Origin: DASVNK01 sp964478815
GTDB taxonomy: Bacteria > Verrucomicrobiota > Verrucomicrobiia > Limisphaerales > SXQI01
Length of the DNA: 64,000 bases
Assembly (NCBI GenBank): GCA_964478815.1
Contig: CAYZKY010000007.1
Span: 1 to 64,000 of the forward strand
Direction of reading: 5' to 3'
This document shows, piece after piece, positions 43,446-52,006 of this stretch (its first letter is position 1; each line of letters begins with the position of its first letter). Under the pieces are notes generated by a model. It searched no databases. It was not told where the DNA came from and saw only the letters and a program-made list of their open reading frames with translations. Position numbers and translations under genes: made by a program.

Positions 43446-45236
43446 GTGACGACTCGGTTAACGGTGAGCAACTCCCGGCAGCCTCTGGGACTGTCTCCTG
43501 ACTATGTCGAAAGACCTGACTTTGTCGCATCGAATCCTCCCGTCAGCGGTCTACCACAAACCAAGCCGGCGGACCAGACCTTCGGCGAGAGGGTGTCCTC
43601 TGTACCAAAGATCGTCCCTTGCGCGAAGATTTACGGTCTTGTACGTGAAACTCGGACTATTTTCTCTCAAGGCTATTTCGTGTCGTATTCCATCTGGCTT
43701 CTCGTTCTGGCGGCAGCACTAGCGGTTCTCGCCACCTTCTACCGTCGTCGGCGGAAACCGAACGTGGCCAGCACCCATCGGCGCGGCCGTTCTCTGCGGT
43801 CCGAACTGGAAGTCGCCGATTCTCTGAAACGCCATCGAGCCGTTTCCGACCCGGGTCTCGCGTTGGGACGGCAACGCCTCCCCTCCTCCGCGGCCTATTC
43901 TCACGTCGCGTTGGCCGGAGCCACCGGCTCGGGCAAAACCATCCTGCAACGGCTCCTCATGCAATCCGTTCTGCCCTCGATTGGACAGGGGTTCGGGCAC
44001 CGGGCACTCATCTACGACGCCAAGCAAGACCTCCTTTCCCTTCTGGCGGGCCTGCGGCTCCGTGCGCCCATTCGAACCTTGAACCCACTGGATGCCCGCT
44101 CCGTCGGTTGGAATCTCGCGGCGGACATTCGGACGCCCGCGTCGGCGTTTCAGATGGCTTCGACCCTCATTCCAGATGTCAAAACCGATAACAACCCGTT
44201 CTTCTCCAATGCGGCACGTCACTTGATGGCAGGAGCCATCAATGCCCTGCTCCTCCACGCCAAGGGGCGCTGGACCTTTCGCCAGCTTCTGCTCATGATG
44301 CGGGACCCGGACATATTACGGCCGCTCCTCGACCGCTCCGAGCAAACGCGGTTTCTACTCCAATACTTCGAGCATCCCGGCACTTTTCAAAACATCCTCT
44401 CGACCGTCCTGACCGCCCTCGCCCCGTTCGAAGTTATTGCGGCCGCCTGGGATCGAGCCGGTGAGCAGATCAGCTTGGCCGCATGGCTGCGGGAAGAGTC
44501 CATCCTCGTCCTCGGCAACGACGAATCGAATCGGGCAGCGCTCGAAGCCATGAACCGGCTCATCTTCCGCCGCATCGGCGAACTGGTTCTGTCCCAGCCA
44601 GAACTGCCTGAACCGAGTGCCCGGTCGCCTCGCACCTGGTTTTTTCTCGATGAAGTTCGGGAAGCGGGCAAGCTCGACAACCTCTCGCGCCTCCTGACCC
44701 AGGGGCGAAGCAAAGGGGCTGCCGTCGTGCTCGGTTTTCAGGATATGGCGGGTCTCCAGGCCGTCTACGGCAAAGAGGTGGCCAACGAATTAGTCGGACA
44801 ATGCGCCACCACCGTCATTTTGCGGCTAAACTCCCCGGACACCGCCGCTTGGGCGTCGCGCCTCATTGGTTCTCACGACCTCCTGGAGAGTCGCCATAGC
44901 CATTCCCGGAGCTATCCCTCTATCCTCCATGCCTTGCCGGGAACAGGGGCTTCGGTTTCTCATGGCGTCGCCACCCGGCCCTTGGTGCTGGAATCGGAGA
45001 TCATGGATTTGCCGCTGACCTCGTTCGAGACGGGCCTCACCGCCTATGTCATCTCCCCCTGGACGGGAGTATATCGAGAGCATCTCCCTGGCGCATGGCT
45101 GAGGAGCCAATTGCGATCCCCGGATCGCCACGTCGCAAACTTATCCCCACGCCCGGTCTCTCACCAGTACCTGCGGCCATGGAGTGCCGAGGACGACTAT
45201 CTCCTGATGGACACTCCGATGGCGGTGGCGGGATGA
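43446..45236 (+). CDS. type IV coupling protein (TraD/VirD4-like ATPase)
   Basis: An inner-membrane ATPase that brings the relaxase-DNA complex to the transfer channel. A transmembrane segment (SIWLLVLAAALAVLATFYRR) is followed by Walker A (ALAGATGSGKT), FNAARHLMAGAINALLLH-like FtsK sequence (FFSNAARHLMAGAI), Walker B (TWFFLDEVREAGKL) and QGRSKGAAVVLGFQDM. The GTG at 43446 gives 596 residues; the GTG at 43680, just before the membrane segment, is a good alternative (518 residues). It is 142 bp upstream of the relaxase. No mating-pore genes are in the window. Confidence 0.87.
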   Translation: MTTRLTVSNSRQPLGLSPDYVERPDFVASNPPVSGLPQTKPADQTFGERVSSVPKIVPCAKIYGLVRETRTIFSQGYFVSYSIWLLVLAAALAVLATFYRRRRKPNVASTHRRGRSLRSELEVADSLKRHRAVSDPGLALGRQRLPSSAAYSHVALAGATGSGKTILQRLLMQSVLPSIGQGFGHRALIYDAKQDLLSLLAGLRLRAPIRTLNPLDARSVGWNLAADIRTPASAFQMASTLIPDVKTDNNPFFSNAARHLMAGAINALLLHAKGRWTFRQLLLMMRDPDILRPLLDRSEQTRFLLQYFEHPGTFQNILSTVLTALAPFEVIAAAWDRAGEQISLAAWLREESILVLGNDESNRAALEAMNRLIFRRIGELVLSQPELPEPSARSPRTWFFLDEVREAGKLDNLSRLLTQGRSKGAAVVLGFQDMAGLQAVYGKEVANELVGQCATTVILRLNSPDTAAWASRLIGSHDLLESRHSHSRSYPSILHALPGTGASVSHGVATRPLVLESEIMDLPLTSFETGLTAYVISPWTGVYREHLPGAWLRSQLRSPDRHVANLSPRPVSHQYLRPWSAEDDYLLMDTPMAVAG

Positions 45237-45378
45237 CCTGGCATCGGATCTCCCCGGCCGCCCCGTTCCCGGAGACGCATCGGGTAAATTCGAAATTCCA
45301 CTCTGCTATAGGAGGTCCACACCCCACGCATTTGAACCTGCCAAACCGCGTTCAAGTATTGGCGGAGTCCGGTTTCCA

Positions 45379-47787
45379 GTGCTGACCCTTTCCAAACCGA
45401 TCAAAGCGGGCCAGGGAGAGTACTATCTGTCTCTCGCCTCCACCGACGATTACTACTTATCCGGGCAAGAACCGTCCGGGTATTGGTTAGGCAAAGGAAT
45501 TACTGCTTTGGGTTTGGAAGGCCAGGTCGACAAGGAAGCATTTCGCCATCTCCTCCGGGGGCTCTCGCCCGATGGAACGAAAAAACTAGTGCGCAATGTC
45601 GATGCGGAACGGCGGGCTGGATGGGATTTCACCTGGTCGGCTCCCAAGTCGGTTTCGGTGGCCTGGAGCCAGGCGACTCCCGCCATCCGGGAGCAGATTG
45701 AGCAATGCCTCCGCCGAGCGGTCGCCGTGGGAGTGAACCATCTCGAAGCGGTGGGTGGGTTTACCCGCCGGGGAGTGGATGGATATATTCGAGAGAGCGC
45801 GCGGCTTATGCTCGCCGCCTTTCTCCATTCCACCAGCCGGGCGCAAGACCCCCAACTCCATATCCACACCGTGCTTCTGAATATTGCCGTCCGCTCCGAC
45901 GGGACGACCGGCACGGTGGAACCGCGCGAACTTTACCGGCATCAAATGGCCGCCGGCGCTCTCTTCCGTGCCGAGCTGGCCGCGCGCCTGGAAGCGGACT
46001 TGGGTCTGCGCGCCCGACGCGAAGGCCGGGCCTTCGAATTGCTCGGGGTCGATCCCGACCTTATTGCCTTCTTTTCGAAACGCCGGGCGGAAATTGAAGC
46101 CGAACTGGCTCGGCTCGGCCAGAGCGGAGCCAAGGCAGCCGAGATCGCCAATTTCGCGACCCGCCAAGTCAAGGAGGCACGGCCTCGCGAGGAGCTCTTC
46201 GCCGAATGGCAGCAAATCGGCCAGAACCATTATTGGAGTCAGAAAGAACTCTCGTGGATGCTCCACGCTCCCTTCCCTGCCCGGAGTCTGATCTGGGAAG
46301 AAACCTCCGCGAAAATGGAAGCGCTTGGCCAAGTGACTTCGACCCAAAGTCATTTTGGAGCGAGGAGCCTGCTGCAAGCGGTAGCGGAATGTGGCCAAGG
46401 CCGTGCCTTGGGTGCCGCTGTCGCGCTCCGACTGCGGGACGAGCTTTTACGGTCACCGGAACTAGTCCGATTAAGCGAGTGGCGAGGCGAGCCGCAGTTC
46501 ACCACGCGAGAAGTCCTGGCGCTGGAAAAACGCATCCTCGCGACCGTGGGGGCGATGCAGGTCCGCCGCGAATCGTTGCCGGAGGAGCCAGTCGCAAAGG
46601 CGCTCATTCGCCACCCGCACCTCACCGAGGAACAGAAACTGGCTCTGTGGCATGTTTGCGCCTCACAAGGAGGAGTGAGCGTGGTCCAAGGACTGGCCGG
46701 CACCGGCAAATCGACTCTGTTTGCCGTCGCTCGGGAAGTTTGGGAAGCCCAGGGACTCTCGGTTCACGGTGGAGCACTTTCCGGCAAAGCCGCCCAAGGC
46801 CTCGCGCACGCGACCGGCATTGCGAGCACCACCCTCCACCGTTTGCTATGGGAACTCGAGACGGGCGACCGCGTGCTCAACGCTCGGTCGGTGCTGTTGT
46901 TAGACGAAGCATCCATGATCGGGACGCGCCAGCTCGCGAAAATCGTCGGACATTGTGCGGAAGCGGGCGCTTCGCTGATTCTCTGCGGCGATGCCCGGCA
47001 ACTTCAGGCCATCGAGCTGGGTGGGCTCTTCGCGGAGTTGTCGGATCGATGCCACGCCGCCCGCCTGACCGAGATCAAACGCCAGCGGGAGGAGTGGGCC
47101 AGGCAGGCGGTCAAGGATTTCGCCTTCGGCCGAGCCGAAGACGCGTTGTTCGCTTATCAGGCCCGCGGGCTCCTCACCGAAACGAAGCACATGGTGACCG
47201 CGACCGACCGGCTTCTGGCAGATTGGCAACGGGAAGCGCTCACCGACCTTCCGTCGAGCGTCATGCTGGCCGGCACGGTCCAGGATGTCGCCGAACTGAA
47301 CCGCCGGGCGCAAGCGGAGCGGATGGAGCTTGGGCAACTCGGAACATTTGGAATCAAAGTGGGTTCGGACGTTTTTTTCCCCGGCGACCGGGTGCTCTTC
47401 ACCAGGAACTCGCTGAGTCTCGGTGTTTTCAATGGTGACCTGGGAACGGTTCTTGCCGCGAGCCACGACCAAGTGACGGTTCGACTGGACGATGCCCGGG
47501 AGATCGCGATCAACGTCCAGGAGTATCCCTATGTGCGGCTCGGTTACGCCCTCACGACACACAAGGCCCAGGGCATGACGGTGGAACGCACCTACATCCT
47601 GACCAGCGGCTCGATGACGGATCGGGAAATGGCTTATGTTCAAGCCTCGCGCGCCCGCGGCGTCACGCGCTGGTACGTGAGTGACACTTTCGAAGAGGTA
47701 GCCCAACGGATGGAACGGAGCCACCAAAAATTCGCGGCGGTCAGTTTCGCGGAAGGCCCGTCGCTCGCACTCGATCTGATCCGCTAG
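45379..47787 (+). CDS. MobF-family relaxase with RecD-like helicase domain
   Basis: An 802-residue TrwC/TraI-type protein that nicks oriT and unwinds the transferred strand. The relaxase domain begins with the Tyr-rich EYYLSLASTDDYYLSG and has DFTWSAPKSVSVAW and the metal-binding DPQLHIHTVLLN. The helicase part has Walker A (VVQGLAGTGKST), a DEAS box (LLLDEASMIG), CGDARQLQAIE and the C-terminal YALTTHKAQGMTVE. The length is close to short MobF relaxases. It starts with GTG. Mobilisation of the element in trans is likely, since no type IV channel genes are seen. Confidence 0.92.
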   Translation: MLTLSKPIKAGQGEYYLSLASTDDYYLSGQEPSGYWLGKGITALGLEGQVDKEAFRHLLRGLSPDGTKKLVRNVDAERRAGWDFTWSAPKSVSVAWSQATPAIREQIEQCLRRAVAVGVNHLEAVGGFTRRGVDGYIRESARLMLAAFLHSTSRAQDPQLHIHTVLLNIAVRSDGTTGTVEPRELYRHQMAAGALFRAELAARLEADLGLRARREGRAFELLGVDPDLIAFFSKRRAEIEAELARLGQSGAKAAEIANFATRQVKEARPREELFAEWQQIGQNHYWSQKELSWMLHAPFPARSLIWEETSAKMEALGQVTSTQSHFGARSLLQAVAECGQGRALGAAVALRLRDELLRSPELVRLSEWRGEPQFTTREVLALEKRILATVGAMQVRRESLPEEPVAKALIRHPHLTEEQKLALWHVCASQGGVSVVQGLAGTGKSTLFAVAREVWEAQGLSVHGGALSGKAAQGLAHATGIASTTLHRLLWELETGDRVLNARSVLLLDEASMIGTRQLAKIVGHCAEAGASLILCGDARQLQAIELGGLFAELSDRCHAARLTEIKRQREEWARQAVKDFAFGRAEDALFAYQARGLLTETKHMVTATDRLLADWQREALTDLPSSVMLAGTVQDVAELNRRAQAERMELGQLGTFGIKVGSDVFFPGDRVLFTRNSLSLGVFNGDLGTVLAASHDQVTVRLDDAREIAINVQEYPYVRLGYALTTHKAQGMTVERTYILTSGSMTDREMAYVQASRARGVTRWYVSDTFEEVAQRMERSHQKFAAVSFAEGPSLALDLIR

Positions 47788-48297
47788 GCTCGGCGAGGAC
47801 GGCGGCGAACCCCTTTCCCGCCGTGGCGCTGGCCGTTTGTTGCCGGCTTGCTTCGTTCACTCTTCCGTTTGGAGGAGCGGGGACCGCGATTCCGCCGCTT
47901 TGGAGCCTAAATTCCGCGAGATTGCAGAATTGCTCAGTTTCGCCTCGGTTGCGTTTTGGGAAATAGCCGCACCCTGGGTAGCCACCGGGCTAAATTGGCG
48001 GCGTGGCGGACCCTGGAACGCTCTTAAACGGGTCGCCCATGTCGGAGAGTGTTGCACTCGAGCCGGAACGACCCGCTTGAGTGGCGTGCAAGAATGTATG
48101 CATGCATTCTTGCATCCATGCTATCGTGAGCTCTTTCGTGTGTGGGTTCTCGCACGAGGGCATGGACACATGCGTAGATGCACTCATTGAAGCGTGCATG
48201 CTTTCGAGCGAGCATGCATGGGTGATTCCCTGAAATGAAGGTCTCTTGCGCGAATTAAGGCATTCTTGTATGACCGATACTGGAGGCTTGGGAAACA
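47788..48297. other. non-coding region upstream of the partition genes
   Basis: No gene is visible in these 510 bp. The right half carries many ATGCATGC-type sequences and inverted repeats (48088-48218), and CATTCTTGTATG recurs at 48261-48272. This is the expected place for a centromere or operator. Confidence 0.5.
48088..48218. promoter_or_regulatory. candidate parS/par operator inverted repeats
   Basis: GCAAGAATG at 48088-48096 is inverted as CATTCTTGC at 48105-48113 around TATGCATG. TGCATGCT at 48195-48202 is inverted as AGCATGCA at 48211-48218. They lie 80-210 bp upstream of parA. Confidence 0.55.
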
Positions 48298-48951
48298 ATG
48301 CGGATCGCGGTGGTAAACTCGAAGGGAGGCGTGGGGAAATCGACCATCGCGGTGCATCTCGCCGTTTGGCTCCAGGAACAGGGGCGCACCGTTCAACTGG
48401 TGGACGCCGACGTCCAAGGGTCATCTTCCGGCTGGCTCAGCGAGGCCTCTTCGGGAATCGCTATTGCCCGGTTGCAGACGGCGGATGACATCCTGGAGCA
48501 ACTTCCGGCGCTCGCAGCCACGGTCGACGATGTGGTGATCGACGGGCCGGGGGGATTGTCCGAAGTCAGCCGGAGCATTCTCTTCGTGGCGGACTACGCA
48601 CTCCTGCCCTGCGGTCCCTCCGTCTTGGACCTTCGCGCCGCCAGTGATGCCATCAAAGTCCTGCGCCAAGCCCAGGCCATCCGGCAGGGGCCGCCCGAAG
48701 CCGTGTTTGTCCCCAACAAGCTGCAAGTCGGGCACCGGCTCAGCCGGGAGTTTCTGGAAACCGCGCGGACACTGGACATCCGAGCTTCAAGCGGCCTCCG
48801 ACTGCTCAAAGCCTACGCCGATGCCGCCGGGCAGGGGACGGTGGTCTGGAAAATGCCGCGCGAAGGGGAGGCGGCGGCGGAGATTCAATCCCTGTTTAAG
48901 GAGCTATTTGCCCATGAGACGATCGATGAACGACGCGTTGCGAACGATTGA
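48298..48951 (+). CDS. parA: ParA-family partition ATPase
   Basis: A 217-residue type Ib-like ParA without the N-terminal HTH of larger ParA proteins. The deviant Walker A is VVNSKGGVGKST, the second Asp is in LVDADVQGSSSGWL, and VVIDGPGG gives Walker B. ParA drives plasmid segregation together with a centromere-binding partner. It overlaps the next gene by 38 bp. Repeats upstream may be the centromere. Confidence 0.92.
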   Translation: MRIAVVNSKGGVGKSTIAVHLAVWLQEQGRTVQLVDADVQGSSSGWLSEASSGIAIARLQTADDILEQLPALAATVDDVVIDGPGGLSEVSRSILFVADYALLPCGPSVLDLRAASDAIKVLRQAQAIRQGPPEAVFVPNKLQVGHRLSREFLETARTLDIRASSGLRLLKAYADAAGQGTVVWKMPREGEAAAEIQSLFKELFAHETIDERRVAND

Positions 48952-49294
48952 ACTGCCGCCGGAAGCGTTGGCGCTCATCCGGGAAGGGCGGCCGACACCC
49001 CAGGCGGTGGAGCCGTTGGTCGCAGCACCATCCGTCCTTGAGGTTCCGCCAAAAAATGAACGAACGAAGGAACCCAAGCCGGAAGAGCCTTCGGAAAAGC
49101 CCAGGAAACGGACCACCGAACCAGAAACGCCCGTGCGTTCGTTATCGCGCTCGTTCCGGGTGCCGGAAAATTTGCTGATCGCCCTGCTGCGCGCGTCGAC
49201 CGAACGCCGCATCGCGCGCGAGGCGCCGTTCACGCAGGAGGAGATGGTCACGGAAGCCATTCGCGAGTGGCTCACGAAAAACAAGCTTCTTTGA
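48914..49294 (+). CDS. ParA partner, likely centromere-binding protein
   Basis: A 126-residue protein with a Pro/Glu/Lys-rich middle and a C-terminal segment (SLSRSFRVPENLLIALLRAS, PFTQEEMVTEAIREWLTKN) that looks like a ribbon-helix-helix DNA-binding domain. It takes the place of ParB in small type Ib par loci. The ATG at 48914 lies within parA. Function is inferred mainly from position. Confidence 0.7.
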   Translation: MRRSMNDALRTIELPPEALALIREGRPTPQAVEPLVAAPSVLEVPPKNERTKEPKPEEPSEKPRKRTTEPETPVRSLSRSFRVPENLLIALLRASTERRIAREAPFTQEEMVTEAIREWLTKNKLL

Positions 49295-49504
49295 GAACCG
49301 GTCCGTCCCCGAACGTGAAAGAGCCTCTGGCTCCATTCGGGGGCGTGACAAACGATCCCGTTCCCTGCTACAAGTGACTTAAACCAAGCGGGCTCGGTCT
49401 GGAACAGGGATCGAAGCGCAGCTTTTACTCACTCGGGGCTTCTCATGGCATCATGTAATTCTTCCCTCGCTTCCACTGCGTCCGTGTGGATAGCAGGGGG
49501 GACT

Positions 49505-49735
49505 GGGATTTCAGACACAGAATGGGGGAGGCCGAGGTTTCGAAGTCGGCAACTAACGCCGTCTCCCCAGGCCAGGGACTGGGATTTGAGACACAAAATC
49601 AGTGGGGCTCCGGCCTCCTGGGATTTGGAGCACAATGGGAGCGGGATTTGGGACACCAAACTACTGGGATTTGAAACACGGAACCCCTGGGATTTCAGAC
49701 ACAGATTCGGGGGGAACCACCGGGATTCGAGACAC
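49505..49735 (+). repeat. iteron array of the replication origin
   Basis: Seven direct copies of GGGATTTSAGACAC start at 49505, 49581, 49620, 49643, 49666, 49689 and 49722. Four of them are exactly 23 bp apart, so they face the same side of the helix. An A+T-rich stretch (49785-49808) follows before the initiator gene. This is the layout of an iteron-controlled plasmid origin. The rest of 49295-49851 holds no gene. Confidence 0.88.
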
Positions 49736-49851
49736 GGAAATCGCCGCAACCCGGCGAACCCATTCCGGAATTCGTCCTGCAACTTTGATCTTAAACTATT
49801 TATAAAAGGAACAACCTCGGGTGGCGGTTCTTTTTTCAGAAGGAAAAGGCC

Positions 49852-51285
49852 ATGACTTTCACATCAGACGCACCGGTCAAAGCCTCCATTCCCACGCGAA
49901 ACCCCGTTTACCGGGACGAGATGAACTTTGCCGAGTTCCCGCTGGCGTCGGTTTCCGATGTGGTGGCCGGTGGGCAGAAAACCTTGGTGTTTGGAGACAC
50001 GATTGTCGATCAGTCCACGAATCAGAAAGTAGAGCGCAAACTCACCATCACCGGTTCGGACGAGTATGGACTCCCGACCCCGCTCGATGATCAGGTGATT
50101 CTGGGGCTCGTCCAACTCACCGCCAAACGGGGGTTCGCCAAACGCAAGGTGCATTTCTCCCGGCGGGAACTAATTCGGGAATTGGGCTGGCGGGATGAAT
50201 CCAAATCCTATGAGCGGGTGAAGGAATCCCTCAATCGGTGGATCGGAGTCACGCTCTACTACGAGAAGGCGTGGTGGTCGAAGGAGGACGAATCCTGGGT
50301 GGACGAATCGTTCCATATTCTGGAGCAGGTCACCATTTTCGACCGCGATCGCATCGCCCGCCGGCAGAAAACGCTGCCGGACGACCCAAACTCTGGCCTC
50401 TCGTCATTTGTCTGGAATGGCGTGGTGTTCGACAGTTTCCAGGCGGGCTACATCAAGCAATTGGATTTCGAACTCTACAAACGTTTCGCCTCGCCCATCG
50501 CCAAGCGGATGTTTCGCTTTCTGGACAAGCGCTTTCACCGCCAGGCCCATCTCGAATTCGAGCTGTGCCACTTTGCGTTCGAAAAGTTGGGGTTAAGTCG
50601 CAATTACCACGCGGGTGAGATCAAGCGGAAACTGGGGCCGGCCATCGCGGAACTGGAGGAGCATGGTGTGATCGAGAAGATGGCTTCGTCAGAGCGCTTC
50701 CGGAAGGAAGGCCCTGGCGTTTGGCGCATCCGGTTCACTCGGGCGGGAAGAAGGGAGAAGCCGAGCATCTCGCCCCATGATGAAGGGCTTCTTGCGGCGC
50801 TGACGGCGCGCGGGGTTTCGGCTAAAGTGGCCGAAGGCTTGGTGCGGGAGTTCCCGAAGGATCGGATAGAAGGAAAACTACGGTTCTTCGATTGGCTCAG
50901 CACCCGGAAGGATACGCGGGTAGCCCGAAGCCCGGCGGGCTTTCTCGTGGAAGCGATTCGGCGCGATTTTCCGCCGCCCCGGGATTTTGTGGATGGGACG
51001 AAACCGCCCGCGTCAAAAGAAACGCCGCGGAAGGAGGCGGAACGAATCGACCCCGAAGCGGTGCGGGACGAGGCCCGTCAAGCCAAGATCGACGCATTTT
51101 GGGAAGCGCTCACCGCGGAACAGCAAGTCGAGTTCGAACGGGAGGCTGTGGCTGCCACCGATGGCTTTCTTCACCATCGGTATCGAGAGGGCCAGAAGAG
51201 AAAGGGGCCACTCTTCGAGGCCACGCGTAAAGCCATTCTGCATCGGGAGATCACCAGACGCCTGCCATCCAACGACGATGCGTAG
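49852..51285 (+). CDS. plasmid replication initiator protein (RepA type)
   Basis: A 477-residue initiator. The N-terminal region (RDEMNFAEFPLASVSDVV) and two winged-helix parts (FSRRELIRELGWRDESKSYE, RVKESLNRW; KRMFRFLDKRFHRQAHLEFE, LCHFAFEKLGLSRNY) match the replication initiator protein A family. The C-terminus is a charged tail. It would bind the iterons upstream and open the origin. An AGGAAAAGG ribosome site precedes the ATG. An intact initiator with iterons suggests a replicon that is functional or recently integrated. Confidence 0.88.
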   Translation: MTFTSDAPVKASIPTRNPVYRDEMNFAEFPLASVSDVVAGGQKTLVFGDTIVDQSTNQKVERKLTITGSDEYGLPTPLDDQVILGLVQLTAKRGFAKRKVHFSRRELIRELGWRDESKSYERVKESLNRWIGVTLYYEKAWWSKEDESWVDESFHILEQVTIFDRDRIARRQKTLPDDPNSGLSSFVWNGVVFDSFQAGYIKQLDFELYKRFASPIAKRMFRFLDKRFHRQAHLEFELCHFAFEKLGLSRNYHAGEIKRKLGPAIAELEEHGVIEKMASSERFRKEGPGVWRIRFTRAGRREKPSISPHDEGLLAALTARGVSAKVAEGLVREFPKDRIEGKLRFFDWLSTRKDTRVARSPAGFLVEAIRRDFPPPRDFVDGTKPPASKETPRKEAERIDPEAVRDEARQAKIDAFWEALTAEQQVEFEREAVAATDGFLHHRYREGQKRKGPLFEATRKAILHREITRRLPSNDDA

Positions 51286-51312
51286 GACAACGTAGCCGAT
51301 GGCCTGGCCAAC

Positions 51313-51813
51313 ATGGGGCGAAGCGGCTTTCCCACCGCCTTACAGATCGTCGATTTTTACCACGCGCTGGAACATGCCGGAAGAATCCTGGTGGCGCTCC
51401 TTGGAAGCAAAGAACATCCCGACTACAAAAAGCGCCTCAGCCGATGGGCCAGGCTGCTGCTGAAGAACGCAGTGGAAAAGCTCATGGCCCAGGCCCGCTT
51501 AGAATCCCCGGGCAAAAGCTGCGCGGCTGAGGCCAAAGAGGAACTGCACTACTTCGAGGCGAACGTCAGCCGAATGCAGTATGGCACGTTCCGCAAGCGG
51601 CGCCTGTTCATCGGTTCAGAGGTGGTCGAAGCCGGTTGCAAGACGGACATCGGGGCTCGCTACAAGCAATCCGGCATGTTCTGGCGCCAGCGCGGAGCCG
51701 AATGCGTCCTGGCCCTTCGTTGCATTCATTCCAGCCGCCGCTTGGAGACCTTCTGGAAAGAACGCCTCAACGCCAGTGCTGCCGGAACCGACTGCCTCTC
51801 CCTGGGTGCCTGA
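51313..51813 (+). pseudogene. ISKra4-family transposase C-terminal fragment
   Basis: ALQIVDFYHALEHAGRILVA, ELHYFEANVSRMQYGTFRKR, FIGSEVVEAGCKTDIGARYK and QSGMFWRQRGAECVLALRCI are the C-terminal blocks of ISKra4 transposases. The N-terminal two thirds with the first catalytic Asp residues are missing. It lies directly after the replication initiator gene. Confidence 0.87.
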
Positions 51814-52006
51814 AGAAATCTTTCCTGCGCCCTGCTGCAGTCATTTTGAAACTTAAGAATTGACCCAACCTCCCGCCGCTATAGACTTCGATCAGAGGTT
51901 CTTGCCCGACGCACTTAACAGGGAAGGAATTTTCCGCTTTCCGAGGAGGTTCAAGTAGCGCCGAGCCAAGTTCCACATCCTCTTGCCACATCCTGGAGAA
52001 ATTCGA

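Noticed and set aside
49505..49735. Regular repeats that might be a CRISPR array
   Set aside because: The repeats are 14 bp with 9-bp gaps in a 23-bp phase and precede a replication initiator gene, so they are iterons. No cas gene is present.
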